Positions 1 through 7,440 are shown, numbered from the stretch's first letter. The stretch: DNA of 11,845 nt from Candidatus Puniceispirillum sp. (GCA_018668795.1 JABJBD010000132.1:1-11845); one strand, 5' to 3'. Notes: generated by a model from the letters alone, not told the origin. Made by a program: numbers and translations.

Positions 1-1083
1 GAAACCGGCTTTCGTCAGGCAATCGTGCGCGCTTTGCGTAATTACGGTGATCTGGCTGGCAACCGCAAAGCTGCCGATCTGACCGCCGATGATGTGCTGG
101 CCAATACTGGTGTCATGCTGTCGGTATTCTTGCGTGAACCCCAATTTCAGGGCCAGACCAAAGACCGGCTTGTCTCGACTGATGCGACCCGCATGACCGA
201 ACAGGCAGTGCGTGATCGCTTTGAACAATGGCTATCCGCCGACTCAGCCCGCGCCAATTTTCTGCTTGAGGCAGCTATCGAACGTGCCGAAGAACGCAAG
301 CGGCGTAAAAAGGAAAAAGAAGTTGCGCGTAAATCGGCAACACGCCGTCTGCGTCTGCCTGGCAAGTTGGCTGACTGCACATCAAACGATCTCGATCTGA
401 CCGAATTATTCCTTGTCGAGGGGGACTCGGCAGGTGGCTCGGCAAAACAGGCACGTAACCGTAAAACGCAGGCTGTCTTGCCTTTACGTGGTAAAATTCT
501 GAATGTCGCCAGCGCAACCGTTGAAAAGCTCAGTGGTAATCAGGAACTATCCGATCTGGCGCTGGCGCTTGGTGTGCGGCCAGGCAAGGATTTCAAAGTC
601 GATGATCTGCGCTATGGGCGTGTTGTCATAATGACAGATGCCGATGTTGATGGCGCGCATATTGCTGCTTTGCTGATGACCTATTTTTATCGTGAAATGC
701 CGCAATTGATCGAAGCAGGGCGGCTCTATCTTGCACAGCCCCCGCTTTATCGTATTAATCAAGGTGGCAAAACAATGTATGCGCTAGATGACGCCCAGCG
801 TGACACATTGTTGGAAACGGGCTTTGACAAACGCGGCAAGATTGACATTAGCCGCTTTAAGGGACTTGGTGAAATGCCCCCTGCCCAGCTCAAGGAAACC
901 ACCATGAATCCGGCAAGCCGACGCCTGTTAAAAGTTGAATTGCCGCAACGTGACAGCATTGGTGCTGATCTGCGTCGCAATACCGATCAACTGGTCAACA
1001 CATTGATGGGCAAAAAGGCAGAACTGCGCTTTGGTTATATCCGCGATCATGCCGAAGATGCGCTAGCCAATCTTGACGTTTAA
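1..1083 (+). CDS. parE: DNA topoisomerase IV subunit B (ParE), C-terminal part, 5' end cut by the window
   Basis: This is the ATPase/TOPRIM subunit of topoisomerase IV, which with ParC unlinks daughter chromosomes in the cytoplasm. The reading frame is open from base 1, so the GTG at 25 is internal. About 360 codons are present, roughly the last half of a family usually 650-700 residues long. In fragment numbering, the TOPRIM acidic motif EGDSAGG is at 140-146, followed by KQARNR, where GyrB typically has KQGRDR; this favours ParE over GyrB. The metal-binding TDADVDG lies near 212-218 and GLGEM near 288-292, with a compact C-terminus and no GyrB-type insert. The TAA stop overlaps the stop of the convergent hydrolase gene by 4 bases, leaving no room for a dedicated terminator. 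Nothing appears damaged. Family assignment is very secure; ParE rather than GyrB is fairly secure. Confidence 0.95.
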   Translation, partial: ETGFRQAIVRALRNYGDLAGNRKAADLTADDVLANTGVMLSVFLREPQFQGQTKDRLVSTDATRMTEQAVRDRFEQWLSADSARANFLLEAAIERAEERKRRKKEKEVARKSATRRLRLPGKLADCTSNDLDLTELFLVEGDSAGGSAKQARNRKTQAVLPLRGKILNVASATVEKLSGNQELSDLALALGVRPGKDFKVDDLRYGRVVIMTDADVDGAHIAALLMTYFYREMPQLIEAGRLYLAQPPLYRINQGGKTMYALDDAQRDTLLETGFDKRGKIDISRFKGLGEMPPAQLKETTMNPASRRLLKVELPQRDSIGADLRRNTDQLVNTLMGKKAELRFGYIRDHAEDALANLDV

Positions 1084-1805
1084 CGTATATCAACCACCGC
1101 ATCGACCTTATCAAACAATATCTGCAACGCATTAATAACCGCACTTTCAGCTTCCATTGACGACAAATGTCCAATGCCTGTCAGCAGGCTGTAATCGGCA
1201 TGGGGACAAAGCGCAGCCATTTCAGCGGAAAGACTAGGCGGCGTCAGCACATCCAGCGTGCCACATAAAATCAACATGGGGTGATCGAACCCCCGCAACG
1301 TATCTTTTTGATCTACCCGACCAAGGATCGCTGTTTGTTGCTGGATGAATGTTTGCCGCCCAATATCGTCAGCCATTTTCAGAACGCGATTGGCAATATG
1401 CGGATCATTCACCGCATCTGGCGACAGCAATCGCGGCAGAAGATGCCGTGTCACCCCTTTGAAACGGTCACTTTGCGCCAAATTGATAGCTTGTTCACGC
1501 TGTTTGCGATGTGCCGCACTATCGATCCGGCAGGTGGTATTCATAAGCGCCATCCCAGCCATACGGTCAGGTGCGCACCGTGCCATTTCCATGGCAACAT
1601 ATCCCCCCATCGACAAACCAACGGGCACAAGCATGCCATCTGTCATGGAAAGTGCCCGCATCGCCATATCGGCAATGCTGTCATCCTGCGTCGTATCAGC
1701 CACTTGTAGCGTCTGGTAAACAGGAGAAAAACGGTCAAGCTGCGCAGAAAACAAATCGGCAGTACATAACAAACCAGGAATGAAAACAGGGGTAAATCGC
1801 GTCAT
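1080..1805 (-). CDS. Alpha/beta-fold hydrolase
   Basis: This 241-residue protein has the layout of a small cytoplasmic alpha/beta hydrolase and shows no signal peptide. The N-terminal VFIPGLLC segment is the usual first strand and oxyanion loop. The nucleophile elbow is GLSMG, with Ser65. The acid is probably Asp185 in CGTLDVLTPP, and the general base is His213 in GIGHLSSME, so a complete Ser-Asp-His triad is visible. The substrate cannot be read from sequence; esterases, acyl-transfer enzymes and hydrolases of small cyclic compounds share this fold. The start is supported by the conserved N-terminal strand right after Met1, although no clear Shine-Dalgarno precedes it. The gene is divergent from rhlE across a 131-base region, and its stop overlaps the parE stop. 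Confidence 0.85.
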   Translation of the reverse strand: MTRFTPVFIPGLLCTADLFSAQLDRFSPVYQTLQVADTTQDDSIADMAMRALSMTDGMLVPVGLSMGGYVAMEMARCAPDRMAGMALMNTTCRIDSAAHRKQREQAINLAQSDRFKGVTRHLLPRLLSPDAVNDPHIANRVLKMADDIGRQTFIQQQTAILGRVDQKDTLRGFDHPMLILCGTLDVLTPPSLSAEMAALCPHADYSLLTGIGHLSSMEAESAVINALQILFDKVDAVVDIR

Positions 1806-1831
1806 ATAATCTGGCTTGTCTGAATGAAAGA

Positions 1832-1860
1832 TTGACCTTGCGGTGTTTACTCTGTATCAC
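1832..1860 (+). promoter_or_regulatory. Candidate sigma70 promoter for rhlE
   Basis: A -35-like TTGACC (1832-1837) is followed after 17 bases by a -10-like TATCAC (1855-1860), which would give a leader of about 70 bases before rhlE. A 6-bp inverted repeat, GCGGTG (1840-1845) and CACCGC (1858-1863) with a 12-base loop, spans the spacer and the -10 box and could act as an operator or leader hairpin. A second AT-rich TATAAA sits at 1912-1917 but lacks a properly spaced -35. This is pattern matching only. Confidence 0.3.
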
Positions 1861-1923
1861 CGCCACAGATAGTTTGGTAGCAGAATTTTAGGTTGCATAC
1901 CCAACTCGCATTATAAATGTTCA

Positions 1924-1930
1924 AAGGAAG
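1924..1930 (+). promoter_or_regulatory. Shine-Dalgarno that decides the rhlE start
   Basis: The AAGGAAG here directly abuts a TTG at 1931 (zero spacing) but lies 6 bases before a second in-frame TTG at 1937, the normal distance. This argues for initiation at 1937. The resulting protein begins MKFSDLGLS, the usual N-terminus of RhlE-type helicases. Confidence 0.7.
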
Positions 1931-1936
1931 TTGTCC

Positions 1937-3346
1937 TTGAAATTTTCTGACCTCGGTCTCAGTGATGAGCTTAGTCAGGCTGTAGCCGAATTAGGTTATG
2001 AAAGCCCCACACCTATACAGGAAAAATCAATACCGGTTGTATTGATGGGACGTGATATTTTGGGCTCTGCTCAGACTGGCACGGGTAAAACCGCTTCCTT
2101 TACATTACCAATGATCGACATACTGGCATCTGGTCGTGCCAAAGCGCGCTTGCCTCGCTCTCTTATTTTGGCACCAACTCGCGAACTTGCTGCCCAGGTT
2201 GCCGAATCTTTTGAAAAATTCAGCACGCATCATAAACTCAGCATGGCGCTTTTAATTGGTGGCGTCAGTTTTGCCGATCAGAATGCCGCGCTTGTTAAAG
2301 GTGTTGATGTGCTGATCGCCACGCCGGGGCGCCTGATTGACCATTTTGAACGTGGCAAGGTTATGCTGAATGATGTCAAGGTTCTGGTGATCGATGAAGC
2401 GGATCGTATGCTTGATATGGGTTTCATTCCCGATGTTGAGCGCATTGTCGGCTTGCTTCCCCCTTTGCGTCAAACGCTGTTCTTTTCGGCAACTTTGTCT
2501 GATGACATCCATAAAATCAGCAATAAATTTGTCAGCAACCCGAAAATCATAGAAGTTGCACCGCCTGCATCAACAGCGGAAACCGTCGCTCAGCATATAC
2601 AATGGACTGACGTCAAGAATAAGCGTGTTGTTTTGCGCGATTTATTGCGTAGCGAAACCGTTAAAAATGCGGTGATTTTCTGTAACCGGAAACGCGATAT
2701 ATCAACCTTGATAAAATCACTGACAAATCATGGGTTTTCGGCAGTTGCAATGCATGGCGACATGACCCAATCAGCCCGGCTTGAGGCGTTGGACAAATTC
2801 AAAAAGGGCGAAGTGCCCCTGCTGATCGCATCCGATGTTGCCGCGCGCGGCCTTGACATAGCTGGCCTTAGTCATGTGTTCAATTTTGATGTGCCAACCA
2901 GCGCCGAAGATTATGTCCACCGGATTGGTCGAACAGGTCGTGCGGGAAAATCTGGCCGCGCTTTCACCATTGCCGCTGGCAAAGATGACAAACGCTATGT
3001 TGGTGCTATCGAAAGCCTGATTGGTAAAACTATCCCGCTTATTGGTGATGCTGGCGGCGTCCAATCAGACACCAAAACGCCTGACACCAAAACATCTGCC
3101 GCCAAAGACGCTGATAAAAAGCCTGCAACCCGTGGCAAGAAACCTGCTGCTAAAGATGCAAAACCAGACGCGGCACAGGCCGACAAAAAACCAGCTTCTT
3201 CAGCCAAGCCAAAAAGTCAGAACACCAAAGAGCCACGTCAGAAACCACGTAACGGCAATACCAAAGACGAATTACCATCACCACCGGATTGCCAAGGTGA
3301 TACGCTTGAGGCCACAGGCCACGTACCTGCGTTTCTGCAACGCTAA
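1937..3346 (+). CDS. rhlE: DEAD-box ATP-dependent RNA helicase, RhlE type, TTG start
   Basis: This is an ATP-dependent RNA unwinding enzyme of the kind involved in ribosome assembly and RNA decay. With the start at 1937 it has 469 residues. It carries every family motif: the Q motif around FSDLGL and PTPIQ, motif I AQTGTGKT (45-52), Ia PTREL, Ib TPGR, II DEAD (153-156), III SAT (184-186), IV VIFCNRK, V SDVAARGLDI and VI HRIGRTGR (328-335). From about residue 375 onward the protein is a low-complexity basic tail rich in Lys, Ala, Pro, Thr and Asp, which probably binds RNA non-specifically. It ends in GHVPAFLQR, a short ordered-looking motif. A TTG start is unusual but is the best placed relative to the ribosome binding site. 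The gene converges on pepN with 8 bases between the stops. Confidence 0.93.
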   Translation: MKFSDLGLSDELSQAVAELGYESPTPIQEKSIPVVLMGRDILGSAQTGTGKTASFTLPMIDILASGRAKARLPRSLILAPTRELAAQVAESFEKFSTHHKLSMALLIGGVSFADQNAALVKGVDVLIATPGRLIDHFERGKVMLNDVKVLVIDEADRMLDMGFIPDVERIVGLLPPLRQTLFFSATLSDDIHKISNKFVSNPKIIEVAPPASTAETVAQHIQWTDVKNKRVVLRDLLRSETVKNAVIFCNRKRDISTLIKSLTNHGFSAVAMHGDMTQSARLEALDKFKKGEVPLLIASDVAARGLDIAGLSHVFNFDVPTSAEDYVHRIGRTGRAGKSGRAFTIAAGKDDKRYVGAIESLIGKTIPLIGDAGGVQSDTKTPDTKTSAAKDADKKPATRGKKPAAKDAKPDAAQADKKPASSAKPKSQNTKEPRQKPRNGNTKDELPSPPDCQGDTLEATGHVPAFLQR

Positions 3347-3354
3347 ATCAGGCT

Positions 3355-5973
3355 TTAACTATTGGCGGCCAGCGCCTTTTCAACAATCTCAGCAAGATCG
3401 TTTGATGGTTTTGCTCTATTTACACGCTGCAAAGCTGCAATCATTTGTGCTTTACGGCGATCATCATAGGCAGACATGCGGGTCAGCGGTAACACCATCC
3501 GCGCTGAAATTTGTGGATTGCGACCATCAATATCAATCAGGCAATCTGCAATAAAATCAAAGCCTGAACCATCTTCAGCATAAAAATGCACAGGGTTACC
3601 AGACATAAACGCCCCCAGCACCGCACGTAATTTATTCGGATTATTAGGATCAAAAGACGGATGCTGCATCAATGCTTTGAGCCGATCCACCGTGCCACCA
3701 ACAACCGACATCGATTCCATTTGGAACCATTTTTCCATGACCAGGGCATTATCCTGCCAACGATCATGAAAGACAGAAAGCCCGACATCGCGCGCTGAAG
3801 ATAGGCTGTTATTCAATGCCATAACAGCACCTTGCGATAATGTCATATTTTTGTCATGCACCTGTGCGGCCGCAACATCTTCAGCCTGTGTGCTTGACGC
3901 CGCAACGCCCAGCATAAGCAAGGCATTCAACAAAGCCCGCCCACCACTACTAGCCTGAAGCTCTTGGCGTGAGCTGTCTTCGAGGCATGCGGCAATATTA
4001 TCTGCCAGCCCATGTCCAAGTGCCGCCTGCAAGCGTCTTCGTGCATGATACAAAGCCACCGGATCAGCGGGCTTAAGCCAGCTTTCCAGCACCGATATGC
4101 CCGGCAAGGCGAACATGCTGGCCTTAAACGCATCAAGCAGACCATCTTCATTCAGAATTTTACCATAGGCACCCGACAAAGCCGCCGCATCGGCATCCAG
4201 CCTATCGCCGCCTGTCGCCGCGGCAATGATTGCATCTGCCGCCAGTGTTTGTGCTGCATCCCAGCGATTAAAACGGTCTGTATCCTGCGCCATGATATGC
4301 AGGCGTTCGGTCGTGCTCAGATCGTCCTCCAACACCACTGGTGCCGAAAAATTACGAAGCAGACTTGGTGTTAATACGGCGTTACTGTCCATCACCGAAC
4401 TGTTATAAAATGCCTGACGATGCTGTGCACCATCCATCAGAATGACATGCTCGTCAGCAAGCACCCCACCCGAAGTCAGGCTGGTTGCAACAGGCTGTCC
4501 TGTCGCATCAAGAAAGCCAAGCCTAACCGGAATTGGCACTGGGTCACATGGTGTCTTGGCCGCGGTTTCGGGGATGTGCTGAGCAAAATCGAGCGTTATG
4601 GCTGCCGCATCGTCTGCCACCCGCGTAACCGATAATTGCGGTGTTCCAGCTTGGGCATACCAGCGGGCAAATCCTGATAGGTCAATATCGTTGCTATCGG
4701 CCAGGGCAGCAACAAAATCATCACAGGTAACCGCCGTGCCATCATGTCGCTTGAAATACAGATCCATGCCTTTACGGAACCCGTCACGCCCCAGATACGC
4801 TGCCATCATGCGAATGACTTCGGCACCTTTTTCATAGACTGTGGCAGTATAGAAATTATTGATCTCTCGATAGCTTTCAGGTCGGATTGGATGCGCCGTT
4901 GGGCTACGGTCTTCAGGGAATTGCGCTGCCCGTAACAGGCTGACATCATCAGCACGCTGAACACCTTCGTCATGCATATCTGCCGAAAAGCACTGATCTC
5001 GAAATACCGTCAAACCCTCTTTCAAAGTCAGCTGGAACCAGTCGCGACAAGTCACACGGTTGCCTGTCCAGTTGTGAAAATATTCATGCGCCACAATCGA
5101 CTCAACGCGATGCAGATCAGTATCAGTTGCCGTATTGGTGTCGGCCAGCACAAATTTGCTGTTAAAGATATTCAGACCCTTATTTTCCATAGCCCCCATA
5201 TTGAAATGGCTAACCGCAACGATCTGGAACAGATCAAGGTCATATTCAAGTCCGAAGCGGTCTTCATCCCATTTCATCGAGCGTTTCAGCGAATCCATCG
5301 CATGACCTGTAAGGCCAACATTGCCCTTTTCCACATAGATATGCAGATCAACCTCACGGCCTGACGCGGTTACAAAGCTGTCCTCGGCACATTCAAGATC
5401 ACCCACAACACACGCAAAAAGGTAACTTGGCTTTGGATGTGGATCATGCCAGACAGCAAAATGCCGCCCTTTGGATGCCGTGCCTGTTTCGACAAGATTT
5501 CCGTTCGATAACATTTGCGGGAATGCAATATCCGCCTCGATACGTACTGTAAAAATGGTCATCACATCTGGGCGGTCAGGAAAAAATCCTATACGCCGGA
5601 ATCCTTCTGGTTCACACTGGGTGCAATACATGCCACCAGACAGATAAAGACCTTCTAGCGCGGTATTGGTTTCAGGGTGACAGACAGACACGCTTTCAAC
5701 CACACAATCATGCGGCAGATTTACCAAATGAATGCCAGTCTCATCGACTGGCCAGTCATCTTTGGCTATTTCGATATCATCGATAGATAGGCGTTGCAGA
5801 TCCAGCCCGCGGCCATTCAGCACCATGTCATGCGAACCAGCCGCCGCATCAGGATTTTTTGACAGGTCAAGACGCGTGGTCACAAGCGTCTGGTCTTCGA
5901 AAATATGAATATCAAGATGCGCCGCAGTTACCAGATAGGCTGGCGGCATATAGCCAGAACGATGTTTCAACAT
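3355..5973 (-). CDS. pepN: Aminopeptidase N (M1 family zinc metallopeptidase)
   Basis: PepN removes N-terminal residues from peptides in the cytoplasm during protein turnover. The 872-residue length matches the long gammaproteobacterial/alphaproteobacterial PepN class. The substrate-anchoring GAMEN is at 260-264. The zinc site is HEYFH at 296-300 (His296, His300, catalytic Glu297) with the third ligand Glu319 in LKEGLT. The transition-state Tyr is Tyr380 in VYEKGAE. These positions are within one residue of those I recall for E. coli PepN. The N-terminal YMPPAYLV matches the conserved YxxPxY start of the family, supporting Met1 at 5971-5973 rather than Met9, although no good Shine-Dalgarno is visible. 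Only 3 bases separate the gene from the gcrA stop, so translation probably depends on the gcrA transcript. No signal peptide is present. Confidence 0.95.
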   Translation of the reverse strand: MLKHRSGYMPPAYLVTAAHLDIHIFEDQTLVTTRLDLSKNPDAAAGSHDMVLNGRGLDLQRLSIDDIEIAKDDWPVDETGIHLVNLPHDCVVESVSVCHPETNTALEGLYLSGGMYCTQCEPEGFRRIGFFPDRPDVMTIFTVRIEADIAFPQMLSNGNLVETGTASKGRHFAVWHDPHPKPSYLFACVVGDLECAEDSFVTASGREVDLHIYVEKGNVGLTGHAMDSLKRSMKWDEDRFGLEYDLDLFQIVAVSHFNMGAMENKGLNIFNSKFVLADTNTATDTDLHRVESIVAHEYFHNWTGNRVTCRDWFQLTLKEGLTVFRDQCFSADMHDEGVQRADDVSLLRAAQFPEDRSPTAHPIRPESYREINNFYTATVYEKGAEVIRMMAAYLGRDGFRKGMDLYFKRHDGTAVTCDDFVAALADSNDIDLSGFARWYAQAGTPQLSVTRVADDAAAITLDFAQHIPETAAKTPCDPVPIPVRLGFLDATGQPVATSLTSGGVLADEHVILMDGAQHRQAFYNSSVMDSNAVLTPSLLRNFSAPVVLEDDLSTTERLHIMAQDTDRFNRWDAAQTLAADAIIAAATGGDRLDADAAALSGAYGKILNEDGLLDAFKASMFALPGISVLESWLKPADPVALYHARRRLQAALGHGLADNIAACLEDSSRQELQASSGGRALLNALLMLGVAASSTQAEDVAAAQVHDKNMTLSQGAVMALNNSLSSARDVGLSVFHDRWQDNALVMEKWFQMESMSVVGGTVDRLKALMQHPSFDPNNPNKLRAVLGAFMSGNPVHFYAEDGSGFDFIADCLIDIDGRNPQISARMVLPLTRMSAYDDRRKAQMIAALQRVNRAKPSNDLAEIVEKALAANS

Positions 5974-5976
5974 GAT

Positions 5977-6381
5977 CTAGCTGGAATCACGCGACGTTGT
6001 ATAGGCTTCCTGACAATGTGTCAGACAATAAGGTTTGCCCGGGACAATCGTATCGCCACAAAACGTGAAGCCGTTAAACTTTGGATCACCTGTTGGCCAG
6101 CAACATTTGCTTCGTGACCATTCAAGCTTGCGTAATTCCAGACGCAATGGCATTTCACGATCTGGCTCCGGCACTGCAGTCACTGGCTTAACCGTTGACG
6201 ATTTTGTTTTGGCAATCGGTGAAGGCCGCTTTGGCAATCCCATACGATGCGCCTTGCCAGCAATCGAATTGCGTGACACGCCCAGGGCCTCGCCAATTTG
6301 CGAAATCGACAAGCCTTCCTGCCACAGGACTTTCAACTTTTCCAAACGCTCATCAGTCCAAACATTTGCCGTATCTGCCAT
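5977..6381 (-). CDS. gcrA: GcrA cell-cycle transcription regulator
   Basis: GcrA is an alphaproteobacterial co-activator that binds sigma70 RNA polymerase and stimulates promoters carrying CcrM-methylated GANTC sites. The N-terminal helix-turn-helix occupies about residues 8-48: it opens with WTDERLEKLKVLW, contains ISQIGEALGVSRNSI, and ends at GKAHRMGLP. A short Pro/Lys/Thr-rich linker follows (about 50-80). The C-terminal domain shows the family signature CCWPTGDP (Cys93-Cys94 onward), FTFCG (Cys108) and YCLTHC (Cys119-Cys123). At 134 residues it is shorter than the Caulobacter protein (about 173), with the difference mainly in the linker. An AGAGGA ribosome binding site sits 5 bases before the ATG. 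It appears to be the first gene of a gcrA-pepN unit, with a recognisable promoter and palindromic operator upstream. Confidence 0.93.
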   Translation of the reverse strand: MADTANVWTDERLEKLKVLWQEGLSISQIGEALGVSRNSIAGKAHRMGLPKRPSPIAKTKSSTVKPVTAVPEPDREMPLRLELRKLEWSRSKCCWPTGDPKFNGFTFCGDTIVPGKPYCLTHCQEAYTTSRDSS

Positions 6382-6428
6382 ATCAATCCTCTTAATCTGG
6401 GAATGGCCGCGCCATCGCCACCAAGACA

Positions 6429-6442
6429 GCCGTTATAACGGC
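6429..6442. promoter_or_regulatory. Perfect 14-bp palindrome overlapping the gcrA -10 box
   Basis: The sequence GCCGTTATAACGGC is a perfect palindrome in the gap between the aroE-like gene and gcrA. It contains the proposed gcrA -10 hexamer, so a dimeric regulator bound here would block RNA polymerase. The palindrome is seen directly; the operator role is inferred from its position. Confidence 0.5.
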
Positions 6443-6460
6443 ACCTGCCAACTAACTCAA
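6432..6460 (-). promoter_or_regulatory. Candidate sigma70 promoter of gcrA
   Basis: Read on the minus strand, TTGAGT (6455-6460) is separated by exactly 17 bases from TATAAC (6432-6437). The expected transcript start is near 6425, giving a leader of about 40-45 bases before the gcrA ATG. The match is 4/6 at -35 and 5/6 at -10. No GANTC methylation site is present in this 118-base gap. Confidence 0.5.
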
Positions 6461-6499
6461 TTACCTTTATTGCCTATATATGTGGGTATCGCGCCTGAT

Positions 6500-7354
6500 T
6501 TAATCCAGAGCACCAATAAACCGCCCAATAAGTTCCAGCTGGCAATCCAGCATATGCCGTCCATAATGCGTTTGCAGGCCTTTATCTTCGGCCACAGCCA
6601 GCCAGTCTGTGCGCGCAGGCAGCATAATTATATCGGCAATCAACGTATCGGGGCGCACATTTTCCAAGGGTAATGGCAAGGCATCGCCCGCGTGCAGGCC
6701 AAGCGAGGTCGAATTGATAATAATATCTATATCACGCGCCACGTCTTCTGCCGCATCGGCCATATTATCCAGCGCAAATGCCTGATTATAACCTGCAATC
6801 TGTTGCATTGAGTTAACAAGATTTTCTGCTTTCTCACGGGTACGGTTGGCAATCGCTATTTCACCAACACCTGCCTGACACAATGCAACAGCGATCGCCC
6901 GTGCAGCGCCCCCAGCCCCCAGCATCAATACACGTTTACCTACAATCTCATGTCCCTTTAACGCCAATCCAGCAACAAAACCGGCACCATCGAAAATATC
7001 ACCATATAAACGTCCATCATCACCAAAGCGCACGGCGTTAACCGCGCCGCACACACGCGCCGCCTCACCCAGCTCGTCACACATCTGGGCAATCGGCATT
7101 TTATGTGGAATTGTGATGGTAAGACCGCCAAAATTTTCCATAGCGCGCAAACCATCCATAACCGTCACCAGCGCGTCAGGCGTTGCATCAATTGGGATCA
7201 TTAGATGATCGCGCTTTTCGCTGACAAAGCGTTCGTTGAACACCATCGGCGCACGGACATGCGCTGATGGATGCGCGATCACGCCAAATATCTTTGTTGT
7301 TCCGGTTACAAGCGGTACCAAACTTGGTGTCGCAGATGGTGTTTGTTCAGTCAT
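6500..7354 (-). CDS. AroE-family (shikimate dehydrogenase-like) NADP-dependent oxidoreductase with altered substrate pocket
   Basis: The 284-residue protein has the two-domain AroE fold. The Rossmann part shows GAGGAARA (146-153) and NRT (170-172), the latter typical of NADP(H) binding. The catalytic pair is kept: Lys85 in IPHK and Asp122 in FDGAGF. The residues that hold shikimate in canonical AroE are not. The HSLSP loop reads HVRAP (32-36), so both serines are Val33 and Ala35. The NTD motif reads IFD (120-122), and the Tyr of DxxYxP is Met244 in DIIMLP. This suggests an AroE-like paralogue acting on a different small hydroxy-acid or cyclic substrate rather than the core aromatic-pathway enzyme. 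I have therefore not assigned aroE. It is a single gene upstream of gcrA, with its own candidate promoter. No strong Shine-Dalgarno is visible before the ATG. Confidence 0.8.
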   Translation of the reverse strand: MTEQTPSATPSLVPLVTGTTKIFGVIAHPSAHVRAPMVFNERFVSEKRDHLMIPIDATPDALVTVMDGLRAMENFGGLTITIPHKMPIAQMCDELGEAARVCGAVNAVRFGDDGRLYGDIFDGAGFVAGLALKGHEIVGKRVLMLGAGGAARAIAVALCQAGVGEIAIANRTREKAENLVNSMQQIAGYNQAFALDNMADAAEDVARDIDIIINSTSLGLHAGDALPLPLENVRPDTLIADIIMLPARTDWLAVAEDKGLQTHYGRHMLDCQLELIGRFIGALD

Positions 7355-7384
7355 GAGAAAAACCAGTTCTGTAAAAAGCCATTC

Positions 7385-7413
7385 ATCATACCCAACACAA
7401 TGCCCTTTATCTA
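7385..7413 (-). promoter_or_regulatory. Candidate promoter of the AroE-like gene
   Basis: On the minus strand, TAGATA (7408-7413, 4/6 to the -35 consensus) is followed after 17 bases by TATGAT (7385-7390, 5/6 to -10). This would give a leader of about 25 bases. The -35 lies inside the inverted repeat at 7406-7423. This is pattern matching only. Confidence 0.35.
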
Positions 7414-7423
7414 CTCAGATAAA
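7406..7423. repeat. 7-bp inverted repeat upstream of the AroE-like gene
   Basis: TTTATCT (7406-7412) and AGATAAA (7417-7423) are perfect inverted arms separated by ACTC. The element overlaps the proposed -35 of the AroE-like gene. It is followed on the plus strand by CTTTT, but the stem is too AT-rich for a convincing terminator, so an operator is the more likely reading. Confidence 0.4.
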
Positions 7424-7431
7424 CTTTTAAC

Positions 7432-7440
7432 TTATCCACG
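7432..7440 (+). promoter_or_regulatory. DnaA-box-like site
   Basis: TTATCCACG matches the DnaA consensus TTATCCACA at 8 of 9 positions. It lies 8 bases beyond the inverted repeat upstream of the AroE-like gene. I found no second copy in this gap, so it is at most a regulatory DnaA site and not an origin. Confidence 0.3.

Noticed and set aside
1912..1917. TATAAA as the rhlE -10 box
   Set aside because: The nearest -35-like TTGCAT is only 13 bases away, and the box is so close to the start that no normal leader would fit.
3347..3354. A terminator between rhlE and pepN
   Set aside because: Only 8 bases separate the stops and no hairpin is visible there.
3021..3554. A 177-codon plus-strand reading frame spanning the rhlE and pepN ends
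   Set aside because: It lies out of frame over the low-complexity rhlE tail and antisense to pepN, both strong genes, and its product shows no recognisable features.
6035..6673. A 212-codon plus-strand reading frame antisense to gcrA and the AroE-like gene
   Set aside because: Both minus-strand genes are clearly real, and the antisense product has no domain, no good ribosome binding site and erratic composition.
7432..7440. A replication origin at the DnaA-box-like site
   Set aside because: There is only one imperfect box, no cluster and no origin-linked genes such as dnaA, hemE or parAB nearby.
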